DNA of 64,000 bases from Pogonophryne albipinna. Taxonomy: Eukaryota > Chordata > Actinopteri > Perciformes > Artedidraconidae. Below are positions 38,201-51,740 of the stretch, piece after piece. A program made the translations under genes and the position numbers. Under the pieces are notes generated by a model, which was not told the DNA's origin, searched no databases, and was given only the letters and a program-made list of their open reading frames with translations. The DNA is taken from NCBI GenBank assembly GCA_028583405.1, contig CM053264.1, positions 10,409,030 to 10,473,029 of the forward strand, given 5' to 3'. Position 1 is the first letter of the stretch. Every line of letters starts with the position of its first letter.

Positions 38201-39406
38201 GAAAGGAGGGAGAAGGACAGCCACACATGCATACAACACACATAGGCAGATAGAAGAAGCAGCGCAGTGGGCTAACTGTGTAACAGATCAGCGTGTTGTT
38301 AAATTGGCGGGACTTGCTGCGATGCTGTTTCTTAAAGCCAGACAGGAATGATGCAGCAAATCTGTAATGACTGCAACACTCACTCGCAGGCATGACTCAT
38401 TTATTTATGGCCGCATAGATCTATCATCGCGGTGAGATAAACAGCAAAGTTGATTTTGTGAGATCTGTCAGTTACACGGTGCTACAAATAAAAACACAAA
38501 ATTGCGGATAACAGAAGCAGCCGTGAATCTGCCAGCAATAGCCCGTTATGCTGCTAACGGAGCGGCTCTCCTCTGTGATACACTCATCAGAAGAAGGCTT
38601 CTCACCAGGCCTCCACTGAGGAATATTAAAAAATGCTCTGCGTAGGATGGAAATAGTCATGATTTGAAACACTAGAAGGTCCTTTTATCTGTCTGGCTTT
38701 AAATGGGAACATGTATAGAAAAACATGCCTTACTGAAACTGATCCAAAACGCCACTCAACCGGATACCTTTTCACACATTAGCACTTAATTAGGCAACTT
38801 AAACGTAGGATTCATAGCACTTGGCACCTTCTGGGATTTATGAGCAACTAATTGCCTGCTGTTTCTTATTTTATTATGTATATATATAAACTGTTGAAAT
38901 ATTACTTATTTAATTATAGTTTTGAAAGGATGCTACAGTGTGCCGTCTGAAGTCAGTTTAGTGCTTATTCTAGATGATGTAATGAAAGAAGTGTTGAATC
39001 GTTAAGTTATTGAATGTAACATGTGTCTGATTTTGAAAAGCTACTTTCATGTCCTGTAAGCTGGGGGTAGCTTTATCAGGTTATACAACACACTTTTCAA
39101 TAAGATCATAATGTACTTGAGAAAACTCTCACAGTGGTTAACAACCGGCTTCATATAGCCAACAAAACCACACAAAAGCAGAAGAGGATCCTCCTGGGCC
39201 TCCTCAGCCTCCTACTCATACAGAAAGGCATTAAAGGTCCAGGTGAAGGTCTCAGGGATGTGAATAACTTAAAACTGGAGACCGGTTCTATCTCCGTGTT
39301 ATCCATGTTGATGGCAGAGTATATGCAGCTTTTCATCTTCCCAAAATCCCCATAAGGCTCTCTGGGCTTGTTGAGAGCAAGGTTGTTGTCATACTGTAGA
39401 TCATTT
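32258..39406. other. Noncoding stretch, right-hand contig
   Basis: AT-rich and mostly featureless. A 189-codon minus-strand frame at 33743-34312 lacks recognisable domains and lies in a patch with two diverged copies of a word set (cattgtggga...ctggaacttggga near 34014; cattctgggac...cttggaacatg near 34160). About 37380-37520 is purine-rich, with gagagagatacagaggcaaa-like words. No gene is supported. Confidence 0.5.
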
Positions 39407-40015
39407 TTCATTTCATTTAATCGTTTCTTTGAACAGGGACAATGCACATTAATGTACACTTAAGACAAATAATGCTAACCCGAATTTTAGCTTTGAGCTA
39501 ATTTCCATCCGTAGTCCCTCACATACAACATATAAGAACATGACATTTATAAACATAGCAAAAATAAATACATGATATGCAGAAAGAGCATGAGCAGCAT
39601 ATACAAGCATTTACCACATGGCAGTACAATGTAGCAGCTACGACTTATAAAGTGCAAGAGATGATACAAGAGCTACCTAAAGTGCGAGAGGAGATACCCC
39701 TGTGTTAAAGTGCATTTAGCGGTGATTACACGTCGGTTTGTTTCTCAACCATTCTTTGAGTTGCCCTTTAAAACTGTTCAAAGTGGGACAATCCCTTAAC
39801 ACAGTTGGGAGGCTATTCCAGAATGAGCTGACTTTAATGGAGAGGACATTTTGTCCAAAAGTGGTCCGTCTGCGGTGGACCTCACAGTCTCCTCTGGTTT
39901 CTGACCTAGTGCAGCGTCCAGTGTGTTTTCTGTGGAGTAATTCCCCTAAGAGAGGGAGGGGGGGCAGTCCATGTAATCCATTCTGCAAGGGGTACCTTTA
40001 CTTACCCTCGTGTCT
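39407..40015 (-). mobile_element. 5'-truncated LINE 3' end (second family)
   Basis: On the minus strand a coding end (39988-39716) is followed by about 310 bp of 3' UTR closing with tgtccctgttcaaagaaacg and an attaaatgaaatgaaa tail at about 39407. This differs in coding and UTR wording from the LINE at 9740-10437. The 5' part of the element is missing. Confidence 0.75.
39716..39988 (-). pseudogene. LINE reverse transcriptase C-terminal fragment
   Basis: About 90 codons with GRCTRSETRGDCEVHRRRTT, FGQNVLSIKVSSFWNSLP and LRDCPTLNSFKGQLKEWL. The pattern 'S(F/S)...WNSLP...L+...xFK..LK.WL' is the typical C-terminal end of fish CR1/L2-like polymerases. Catalytic motifs are absent. Confidence 0.75.
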
Positions 40016-43009
40016 TATTACATCCTTGTAGACAAGCACTGGACAAAAGACAACTGTTTTTAGCTGCTTTGTAAACAAACAGTGAATTGTGATATGTGTT
40101 GTCTTAGCTTCTGGTGTGGGTTAAAACAAAGAAAGCCACTGACATTGACAAATCCACTCTGAAACGGTAATTGCATAATTCAATATGTACTGAATGAAGA
40201 ACGTGTGCAACAGTTGTTTGAATTTTTTAAATGATGGCTAACTAATTAGGACATTTTACATTTAAACACGCTTTGCCTTGAAAAATACATATGCCAAATT
40301 AGCTCAAAATCACTGAAACGAGTCTGCAATGATGGTAGTTTGAAGACACATAGAGAATTATAGTAGCCACACAAATGTGTACAATACTACTTGTGATAGT
40401 CTACTGTTATACTTCATATACATGCAGCTTTAATATATTGTGATGGACTTCAATAGTCTTTATTTAACATATTCAGGAAATAGTAATTGCTCTAATACTT
40501 GTACTGATTGTGCTAAGATGGACATTCTCCACTCTCATTGGTTGCTAGTTTGCTAACATTAACAATCATTCATGTAGATTATGAAGGTCGAGCACTTGTT
40601 TTCCATCAGCTGCTTCTCCTTGCAGATATCTACGAGTTCCATGGCATGTTACACAGGAAGTTGCCTCGCGTGGTGTGTTTGAGGACACCCTGCACTCTTG
40701 TCATATGCACTGATGCATCACGGCTGCTCAACTCGGCCACAGGGCGGGACTGAGCGAGGCTGAGCTGCTTCAACATTGACAGTACACAAGGAGAAGCGTA
40801 TTTGACCTTTTTCTTCTGCCATACAGTATATTACACGTTTTCAATATTGCCCCAGCATTTGATTTTTGGCTGGGTAGAAAAAAGACTCTCATTGAAATCC
40901 AGGATAATGCAATCCTTTTGTAAGCTGGCACCCCATAACCAAGGTTTTTGGGGACACTCTTCATTTGAAAATTGACAAAAAACATAGGCCACATAAATTA
41001 CAGTTACACATTTGTCTGGGCTAATTTGAAAAAAAAAGTTTGCTGAAATTAATCGCTGCCTGGATTTCCTTTCCCATCATCATTTGTGAACAGCTTACAT
41101 CCGAAAACCTGTTCAAAGTGACCATATCTGCAGAGCTTCAATGTGTTGATGTTTTTCATGTTTTGCCTCGAATATCTGCTTCCAGCAATTACTGTAAGCA
41201 TGATTAGCTTTTAATACTCATGTTTCGGCACCTCTTCAAAGCATGTAACAGAAGTGGTGTTGAATTACATGTTGTCCATGGTCACTTAATACAAGACGGG
41301 ATCTTTTTGAAGAGAAACCAAAACCACCATCTTTCCTTCACTTGAATTAAGTTATTATTGCATATGGACACAAAGTAGACAGCTCTACTACGGACAGACA
41401 ATGGACATTATTGTATTGACATTTTCCCAACCTCACTGAAAGCTTTAGGAGATTTGAAATTGTTTTATTTGCCTGCCTTTTTTGTCATGTAACCAATGGT
41501 GACAAAGGGTTGACTGATATCAAATACATAACAACGACAAATCCAATTATCAGCTTAACTTTTATCCATTTTAAAGATGAACCAGACAAGCATTCTGTGT
41601 TACACACACTTGAACACAGAGTAACACACAAACTGAGAGAAAACCTGAGGCATTTCCACTGACCTGACAATCAGAAATGAAACCATGGCTGGAGGCATAT
41701 TCAATTAAGATCCGCTGACTCGTATTTAATTGCTCCTGAACTGCACAAAGACTCTTTCTGCTGGAGTTTTCTCACTGCAAAGTGGAGCATTTGGAAGATA
41801 CAATATCAGTGTGATTTAAAGGCAGGTTTCAGTTTACATCTGGACCAGAGTTAGTTCAACAGTAAAACAGAGACCAGAACAGTCTTGAGTTGCCTTTGTG
41901 AAGACAACATTCATTTTTAGATGATTCAATTATGATAATCAGCTATTAAGAATGTGTTTCTTATTTGCCTTTCAGTTAACAGTCGTCTACAAACAACATT
42001 GAACACCATAGTGTCAGTTAATGAACCCTTAAATTGTGCAGCAATATGTAACAAATTCCTGTTTAGAGAAAAATAACTCCTTCCAGCTCGAGAAACATTG
42101 TATTGCTACCCTCTGTGCAAAAATGAGTAAATACAAACATGAATGTAAACATCATTTGATGCAGACTTGACTTATCACGTTGCATTATTACAACATATCG
42201 AAAAAAAACCGATTTATTTGTATTTCTTTGTTTGTTTGAATGATTAATTTCCCCAGCGAGCATCATGCAGTTTGGGACTATCAATAGCAAACAGTCTGCC
42301 AGAGAGCATTAGCTTATTACTTTGGCAGGAGGAAGTAACTGATTCATGTCCATTAAGAGGGAATACATGAGTTGGAGAAAAACTGCAGTTTGATGCTTCA
42401 GCGTCATGGAACACTTACATTTGGCAATCAAAACAACAGAAGGCCATTTTGATGATTTGAGCTAATGGAAGAGACGGAAATACCAAAAGCAGAGCATATA
42501 CCATTCAAGAGCATTTCTAACAAACAGTTTTGAACTACTTGTATTGTATTGTTGCCGGGTGATTGTTGGTCAAGGACTTTTGCCTTTGGCACCAAGCTTT
42601 TGAGTGACACATAGTCAAATATCAAGGGTGGGCTGAGGTTCACAAAAACGCTTTACAGCATTTTCCATTGCTGCCCTGCTCTGTTGAGTAACAAGGCAGA
42701 TGACATTCTTTGAATCAGGCTTACAGAGGTCTCACACTTTGGCCCCGAGCTAAATATTCTCTTCTGAATGCCATCTGTGAGTCTCTCTCTTTTTATTCTC
42801 TCCTTTTGTATGACTAACAGTCTCTGTGTTTTGTATCAGGGGTCCAACAAAGCATGTTGCAGGCATATGACTTATATCAAAAATAATGGCTGCTTCATAA
42901 CCAGGACTACATATTGCGATAGGACTTATACAGTACATTACACTTGCCAGAGCTTCTTGTGGGACTACCCGCACAGTGGAGTGTTTCTGATGCAATGCAT
43001 GTTCTGAAC
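40016..43009. other. Noncoding stretch
   Basis: No gene or repeat recognised. Confidence 0.5.
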
Positions 43010-43690
43010 TAGGGCTGCACGATATTGAAAAAAACTGACATTGCGATATTTTTTCCCCCTGTGATATATATTGCGTTTTTTTAACCGTACTATATTTAAC
43101 CGGATGAAGGATTTTAGTCACGGACGTCTGGATCTTAACTGGTTGACTCATCATACCTTAAGTCATGATCTAACATGTCATGATAATGCATGTTGCTTAC
43201 CCTCAAATAAGGGGGTTCATCTGTGAATGAAGAAGAGAAGAACCTTTTCGTATCCAAAATAGTTCCAGATGGCAGATGTTGCTTTTCTTTTTGGAAGTAA
43301 ATCTTCATTCTCGCCGGTATTGTCCTCCTGTTTCTCGCTCATTTTTTACCGGTGTTTTGATGGTCTGCAAACTAGCGGGGCGGGGCCTGCTGTGATCTGA
43401 TCAAGAATGATTGTGATTGGTGGTTTGCTGTGCATGCAGAGCCTGCATGTCACTCACTCAAGTACCCCTGACATGAGCCACGCAAGTTTTCCTTTTGTAG
43501 CAAGCAGCAAAATAATTGTAACATGACGTGTTTGAGTTAATTTACCTACTTAATATCGCACAACCTAAAAAAAAATAAAAAAAAAAAAAATAATATTTTT
43601 TTTTTATAAAACCACACGTCCCTGCGATGTGAATATCGCGCATGCGCATATCGCGGTTATCGCCATGACACGATATATCGTTCAGCCCTA
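43010..43690. mobile_element. hAT MITE with perfect 8-bp target duplication
   Basis: The ends TAGGGCTGCACGATATT and, inverted, TAGGGCTGAACGATATATCG belong to a well-known teleost MITE family with atattgcgatat/gcgcatatcgcg words inside. The octamer ttctgaac occurs exactly at 43002-43009 and 43691-43698, fitting the hAT pattern nTnnnnAn. The 681-bp element codes for nothing. An A/T run at about 43568-43607 lies within it. Confidence 0.93.
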
Positions 43691-43698
43691 TTCTGAAC

Positions 43699-45146
43699 CA
43701 TGCTGGCAGGGCTCATTTACGCCTTTTTAGCCTTTGTTTTTTAGATTTCGCTCCCCCACTGAACGGGTGAATGAGTTGCTTTACCTAGAGTGAGTGAGCC
43801 ACAGCAGTTGACGATTGTTATTCTAATTTGTGTTTTGATTGTTAAAAGGTCACCTGTTGCCTCATTGTGGATTAAGACGACTGAAGTTTGATGCAATTTT
43901 TCCTGTTGCTTTATACTTTATACTAATGTTGTATACAAGATGCTTCAGTTTAAACCCTTTTAAAATGGTCCCTGTCATGCTTATGTTTAGGTTCATGTTT
44001 GTATTGTGTTACTATAATATGCTTGGATGCTTTAATGTTCAAAAACAGCTTTATTAGTCTCTTACTGCCTGTGTGTGTTGCAGGCTGTACTTATATAACA
44101 CATGACAAGACGACACCTCAGAAAGCATAAAAGAGCCCCTTTAGTGCAAAGAGGAAACCTCATGTGACCCAGGATACATTTCAATCTAATCTATCCTATT
44201 ATTTGTACCTCGCTTTTACCTTGTGTTTCTTTTTCCCTCCATAGTTTAGTATCTTGTGTGGCGCTGTAAGTGAGCCTGTGTACTGTAGCTATATGAATTC
44301 TTTACCCATCTGAGCCTTAGCCTTGCCTCAGTTAAAGACTAACACTCACCTGTCACCTTGCTTTGTTGTTGGCTTTTTCAAAGGGACACCGGTGGCAGAC
44401 GCAGAGTCGTTTCCAGAGAGTGAGAAAAGTTGTTCAGGATAACAAACACAAATCCTTTTTGGCCTTTTATTGAGCATGTCGATTTGCTGTTTGTGTGAGT
44501 GTCTGTGAAAACAGTCAATAAAACTAACTAGCTAAACTGGCATTGATGCAAAGGGACTGCACTGTTCTAATACAGCACTGTAACATTGTATTTACTTTTA
44601 ACAATGTAATATCCAGCTAGCTACAGATACTCAATACCCCCAATAAATGCAGTCTCTTTAACTATATTTAAAGCCTCTATAACGCTGAAAGCTATTCATG
44701 TTCTACATTAAATACAACACAAGAAGATTGTTAACAAAACATCTGCGGCAAATTGCTATAACACAATATAGGTTTCAAATAGATATTTCATGTGCCAGGT
44801 TTTTTGCGCTACCAACAGTTATCTAACACAAACTTTATCAGAATGTAGAAAGTCACAGTATTTGAAACACACAATTAGCTGTATGTAACCCCCATCAGTT
44901 AAGAAATAATCCCGTTTGTTTGTATGTAGTGCAGTGGGCATTAGAGAGGAAGACACTCTAGATCGTAGACATACATTCAGACAAGACACAGTGTACATTT
45001 TCTGTGTGCAGGATTCAGATCAGCTGTCTCACAGGAAACTGTAAGACAATATTGTGTGGCAAGAACTCAAAAACCCACTCTGCTGTGTCTCTGTTTGAGT
45101 GTCCCAGCTTTGGCCGCTGTTTACAGCCGCTTAAGCTTTTTGTTTC
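43699..45146. other. Noncoding stretch up to the start of copy B
   Basis: No gene recognised. There is no sequence discontinuity at 45146/45147; the homology start is set only by the window's first base. Confidence 0.5.
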
Positions 45147-48100
45147 TGTCCTTGATGACAGATAAAGCACTTTGATGCTCCCTCAAACACACACATCTGT
45201 TAGCACTCACATCCTTGTCCGGTCTCCATACAGAAGTGTGATCTGTCAAACTATCAGTGTGTGTTTGGCAGGGTGTATTTGTTTGTTCAGTAAAAGTATG
45301 GCTCTTGAATCTTAATGAGGACTTTGCATTCAGTAATGTTAATTGGATATCTCTATTTATCATCCAACCAGAAAGGTTTTGAGTTTTTCTGATGATTAAA
45401 AAAACTGCTCAACACTTTTCATGAGTCATACTACAGCAGCGGAGACAAAAATTAATAACAACTTTTAATGAGCTGTAGGAGAAAATATGTGCATTTGTAT
45501 TTCGCCTTCCTCTATCTTGATGGGTGCTTCACATTTTCAGTTTAGATCAGTCCACAACTTCAACTGTCCACTACTGTCTCTATAGAGTAATGACAGGATA
45601 AAACGGTATCGTCCGTTCACACAAACTAAAGTCTTGGGTTACTTCTCCAAACATTGAACTGATTCAAATTTTAAAAACATCACAGCTCTTCATTTTGTCC
45701 TTGCATTTCAAATTTTCTCCCGTTCTGTCTTAACATTAAATATTTAACCCACCAGTGGGATTTTCCATTTTCATTAGCAGGGAGTTGATACAGCTCTGAT
45801 ATATCTTGTGTGCAGTTAACAGTAAGGCTGTTTTACACTGCATTACAGGCATGAATCACCTCCTGTGAACCCCTCATGCATGTAGAGCAAGTTCAATCCA
45901 ACGCAGGTGGAGCGGACCTCACCAATAATGATGACAACTAACATATTGAGAGGTAATTACGAAATGTAAAATACAATGAGTGGTCTGATACATACAAACG
46001 GCATCACGTCTGTGTCAGCTTTGAGGTGTATTCAATTGTGACATTTTGGGCTAAAGAAAGTGTTTTGGTCAATAAACCATGGGGACGCATTGCAAAAAAT
46101 AAAAATGATCCAGGGCTTAACGATTTACTCTGCCTACCTGGTATGCTCAATGATTTTGATAAAGTACAGTATATGCATCAATGACCTATGTCAATTAATC
46201 AGGTATAAGTTGTTAATTTTAAATGGATGCATACAGAGGCTTTGTCCCAACCTTAGTTACAGCCTTTTCAACGTGCCATTAAGTGCTACTATATGCCTGA
46301 CTTTACAAATTCATTAGATTTAGCCGTTTTATTTTACAGCTTGTGCTATGACAGTGAGTAGTGGTAGTGTTAGAGATACACATTTGCTATTTCATTTTCA
46401 AAAAACAATGGCAAACTATTTTTAAATGAAAGTTAGTATATGCAGCATCTTCCTTTCCGTCATGCTTTGGATTGGATTACGAATCTCGTGAGGTGAATCA
46501 GTTATTTTAATTTCCACTGAGCATGGATGACAATATTGTGTGCATTACGCTCAGAAGCGATTGTATCAAGCAAGTGTAGTTTGCACAGGCCTTCAGTGAA
46601 ACCGGAGTCTGCCTGTTGAGAGCGACACTGCCACAGTGCCATGACTCCATTAACAAATGCAGTCTCAGAGATCATAACTAATCTTCAGAATTAATTACAA
46701 ATCCTTTTTTTGCTGTACATTTGTGTAATTGAGCTAGTGTGGCCCTTTCAACTGACAAAGTTAATCCCCTTTTAAAATGAGATTGAAATTCTGCAAATCA
46801 GCGAGATACTCTCCCCCTCTATTTATAATTATTTCATTAGGCACAGCCATGGGTGTTAACTAGGAAGAATTGATTGTAGCAGCTGCCTAGACGGTCGACT
46901 TTATGCGGCTAATGTTGACTTCAGTGGGGGAATTGTTATGGCTCCTGGTACCGACTGTTTCCCTGCGACTCCACACTACCCAGGTGACAGTTTAATTAGC
47001 TTCCCAAATGCATTTTCAGGCAAATATCCACATGCCAGAACTGTATTCAAATGATCATCACCATCAAAATCACCATCGTACCGCAGCTAAATCCATTATT
47101 TTCTGCTTTACTTCTGTTATGCCACATTGCTGTTAACCCTAACATGTAGATAATGGCTGCACTTTTGATCTCCCCATCAATTGCGGCGACAATAACAAAT
47201 AGCAATCTTGGAACCTGAATGTTGTCGCCAACTGGGGTCATGCCACCATCCTTCTCGTTCCTTTCCCACCTACTTATTTCCGGTTTGCTGTTATTACCCC
47301 CGCTTCAGCGCTTGATCCTCGTGCCTTGGTATTTTCTTTTCATCCAGCCGAGCTGACACTAACAAGCAGCGCGCCTCCGGATCCTCAACCCCGCCGTCTG
47401 CAGTGCCGTAGACGCACCTGGCTTTGATGCGCAGCACAGCAACAAGTCATTTACTCTTTTTGGTTCATCGAGCAGGCCGTTCGTTAGTTAGCCCCAGGGT
47501 AAAGCTGTCTGTTGGAGGCAAGGGAGGAGAGGGTGGATGTTTCCTATTCCATAATGCTTACAAAATACGTTTTAACCTTTTATATTTGATCAAATAAGTT
47601 TACATTTAATGAGGAGGATAGTGGACTTATTGCAATACTCATGTGTTTGCCATTTAATCTCCAGTGCCGCAATTTTTATCCATCCTTTTTACTCAGTTTA
47701 TTTCCTTTTTCTCCCCCTTGGAGAGACCTTGAAGGCATCATGCTAGGAGGACCTCATTGTCGAAAACAAAAAATCCCAAAAACCAACACTTAACCAGTGG
47801 GAATTGATAAATAGAGGCATTACCTCAGAATGTTTGCCAGATATGACACATTGTTAAAAAGGTTATTTTGCTCCACGTGTTTTTCTTTGTTGTGAATGAC
47901 GGCCTTATGATGAAATATGATGTTATTACACCTCTCAACCAATTCCCAACCCCAAACCAGATTACAGTTGGATAGATATGTCACTTTTGTTGACTGATGC
48001 ATCCTCCGTGTCTGTATTGCACAATATTTAACCTTATTCTACTCACCTGAAAGGACAAACAATTGGCAATGGATTTAAATCTGATTCAACACAGGCTTCG

Positions 48101-48182
48101 CTCTTTCAGATGGATAAAACAGTTCAGGAGTTTTGACACCAAGGCCTCAGTGACCTCTAGACTTAACCATGCATTCCATCTA

Positions 48183-48184
<2 letters not shown>
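45147..48184. other. Noncoding stretch, copy B of 1-3040
   Basis: No gene recognised. Small differences from copy A include gtttcctatt for gtttggcctatt near 47540 and several homopolymer indels. Confidence 0.6.

Positions 48185-48219
<35 letters not shown>
48185..48219 (+). repeat. (TG)n microsatellite, copy B
   Basis: Counterpart of 3041-3069, longer by about three units. Confidence 0.93.
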
Positions 48220-48221
<2 letters not shown>

Positions 48222-48603
48222 ATGTCTGCATGGATGAGCTAAATACAATAATATTTCGTATACAAGCAAAATGATAACCGCACGTTTCAACAAGAGTATA
48301 CATAACAATAACACAATCAATCTGGCAGTGTGGTATGTGTTGCATTATGTGTGAAGCACATAACTTAAAGCTGAAAGTGTGAAGTAAAACAGTGCAAGCT
48401 ATAGCTCATGCTTTTATTTAACAGCTTACTAAGGTCACTCCTCACAGATGCAAGTGGATAGATGTTGCTGCTTTTGTAGAATGTGATTGTAAAGCTGTGA
48501 GAGCCGTTAAAGTGAGCATAGTTCCTGAACCATATTGCTGAGAAATGTCAAATAAACCTGTTCACTAACAGGAAAAAGAAGAGTTTTTCAACCGTCAATA
48601 TAT

Positions 48604-49379
48604 CAGGGGTTTTCAAAGTGTGAGGCGCGCCTCCCCGGGGGGGCGCCAGAGAGCTTCAGGGGTGGCGCAGCGTGAGAAAAATAATTACGAGAAACAGTTA
48701 AATCTAGCTAATTAACTTCAGCTAACTTTATGCGCCATGAATGCCCGTCTCTTCTCCATCCTCTGTAATGAGATGGGTGCTCACTTCGACCAGCTGCTGC
48801 TGCTGCACTCCGAGGTCCGGTTGCTGTCCCGCGGCAAGGTCCTCACTCGCTTGTGTGATTTGCGCGAGGAAGTTCTCCTCTTCCTCGCCAAAATCAACTC
48901 CCCACTGGTCAAGCACATGGAGGACATGAACTGGGTTGCAATGTTGGACTATCTGTCCGATATCTTTGACCGGATATACGTGTTTATTCCTGTCTACATT
49001 GCATCCCCGCATCATCCACCTGTGCGCATCAAAGACCCACTCATTGTTCACACTAAAGTAGGGGTGCGTGTAATAAGGAGGCAAAGTTGACGTTCAGTGT
49101 GTTGCCGGGAGCATATAAGGATTTATCCACGATGTTGAAAATGTAAAAACAATAAAAAAACAATTTTTTAAAACATAAAGATAAAAAGGTTTAAAAAACG
49201 TATTGTTTTAAGGAGGTGACGCTTCTCAGCCAATCAAATCGGTGCAGTCAGTGAGCACGATAGATTCAAACAAACACACAGAGACGAGACAAGAAGAGAG
49301 AAACCGTCGGAGTAATTTCAAATGGCGTGCTCAAAAAAGAGGAGGGGAGGCTCACCTTCCCACACTTTGAAAACCCCTG
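48604..49379 (+). mobile_element. Internally deleted hAT transposon, copy B
   Basis: Counterpart of 3452-4226 with the same perfect 19-bp inverted repeats; one extra base in an A run. The left flank reads caatatat in place of cgatatat. Confidence 0.88.
48737..49090 (+). pseudogene. hAT transposase fragment, copy B
   Basis: The same 117-codon frame as 3584-3937 with two residue changes (KDAL to KDPL, and KQS to RQS at the end), both in the part that no longer resembles transposase. Still open. Confidence 0.8.
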
Positions 49380-49785
49380 GTCTATATGAATTGTTTCCAT
49401 CCAACAACATCGAGCCTCCAGTAATGTGACTCTTCATTAACCTCAGCACAAAGTACGTAGATAGTGTTTACCACTGCACCAAATAAGCTGCAGTTTTAAT
49501 TTTCTCATTATATAACCCCTTCCATTAATCACCATGTGTCATGTCTGTGTGCGTGCACGTGGGAGACTGTGTCATCCGTGAACGCGGCGGCTCTAGATCA
49601 TTAATCGACTCTAGGCAGGCAAGCCAGCGGCCATCCAAAATGTCACGGGGGGTGAGGCGAGAGTTTGCTGCGCTCTGCGCTCCTGCATGCTCCTACACCA
49701 GGGAGCTGATCGCAGCACATCACTCCCATAGGTCCCAGATGGAAGAGTGTGTGTGTGTGTGTGTTTGTGTGTGGCCTAGCATTAC

Positions 49786-49974
49786 TATACTTGTGGGGAC
49801 CTAAATCTGTCCTTATGGGGACAAAATGGAGGTCCCCATGAGGGGAATCATTAATTTTAGGGTGAAGACTTGGTTAGGGTTAGGGTTAGGCAGGTGTTGG
49901 TTATGGTTAAGGTTAGGATAAGTCTCCAGGACATGCATGTAAGTCAATGTAATGTCCCCTGAAGTGATGTATAC
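49786..49974 (+). repeat. GTGGGGACC repeat with telomere-like tract, copy B
   Basis: Identical in structure to 4635-4823; the TTAGGG-like tract is at 49872-49890. Confidence 0.75.
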
Positions 49975-49977
49975 ATG

Positions 49978-49980
<3 letters not shown>

Positions 49981-50035
<55 letters not shown>
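49981..50035 (+). repeat. (TG)27 microsatellite, copy B
   Basis: About half the length of the copy A allele (4829-4934). Confidence 0.96.
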
Positions 50036-50036
<1 letters not shown>

Positions 50037-51605
50037 GGAGAACATCCAGTAAGACTGTCAGAGTTGGCCACGTTGAACACAAACCAAACTCATTCTCACA
50101 ACATTATGCCAGGCTAAAATTAAACTTGAAAAGCTTTGTAAACTGTTCTGAAGTCATATCAGAAAGATAATAAGTTCCGGTTTCACACTGAGTCTCACAG
50201 TCGCTCTCAGCTTTTATGTTGATGCCACACAGGTTCTTAGCATCTATTTAATATCGCAAAGCACGCAGTGATAAGGAGACACTAGGACTTGATGGGAAGG
50301 AGCAATAAGATAAGAGCAAAGAAGAAAGTGGGTTGTGTCTGATTATGAGTAACAATTTCTCCCTAGCACAATATAGAAATTCAAACTTTAAAAGGTTATA
50401 AAAGGCCTTTTTGAATGGCAGAATCTTAAACATTGGAAGCCTTAGTAATTTCACAGTGGCATGACTTCATGACTTTTAGAAGGAAGAGGTGTGCAGAAGA
50501 CAAATTAGGTGAAAAAGACACGAGCGAGGTGGAGAGGGACATTTATAGGTTGCAGACATAGGAGGGAGCTTTCCACTGATGAGGAGACCAAAGTAAAGTT
50601 GTCAAAGATTATCAAGATTTTTAGACAACGTAGCACTTCCTCAAAGATACATTCTTGTTTTCATACGACGTGGGTTTTATTTCTGTCATTTTGATTATTC
50701 CTGCCATTGACAGCTTAACAATATTCAAGGTAATTGCTGAGATGTGGAAACAAGGTGACAATACTTGAAGGAAGTCTCATAAGAAGTTTCAAAACTTGTC
50801 AAAGCATCCTCCAAAACTGACTGCAGACACACACCGGGGAATGAGTTATCTATTAAACAGTCACTGTGTCACAGGTGACACACTCAAAGAGTCTGCAAAG
50901 TGTCTCAGGAAATAATTCTGTATGTGACTGAGACAAGCCACACAAATGTGACATTTAATGTGATGTGTTAATTGATATCTTTCATGGTTCCTTTAACATT
51001 TAGTATTGTCTGATATTTGGATTCTTGCCCCTTTTCGTTTCCCAACATCTCAAACATTAAGACATAAGTTGTAGTTAATTACTAATTTAACTTATGCTAA
51101 TGTAGGAGGCAGAAAAGGAGGCGACAAGACTTATAAAAACTGAAGAGAATTGGGTGGAATAAAGCTCTTTTAGATACAGAACGTCACTGCAAGGAGTACC
51201 ACACACATGCATAGGAAAGCTGCACCCACTGACAGCAAGCCTGAGGTCTAGCATAAATAAGGGATAGTAAAGCCAAGCAGTGTACAGCTCGCCTCTTGTG
51301 AAATAACCTGGAGGGGTTCAACAGGCTGTGAATGTGAGTTTCTGTGTGTGTGTTTGTGTTAGGGTGAATGGGCTTTGAATAAGGCATAAACAAATGAAGA
51401 AAGAGTCGGTAGCGCTTGGATGTCGGGTCCCTCCCTCCAGGAGATTGTTTGCTCCTCATGCACACAATGTACAGAAAACACACACACAAATCAGGCAGCA
51501 CATGAACCCACACACACACAGAGGGATAATGTCATCCCATAAGAATAGACGAGCAAACTCAGCAATGTGATTTAGCATTACCCTATTCATCATCGATGCA
51601 CATCC

Positions 51606-51740
<135 letters not shown>

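Noticed and set aside
45146..45147. Duplication breakpoint
   Set aside because: The apparent start of homology here is only the image of the window's first base; no junction can be seen.
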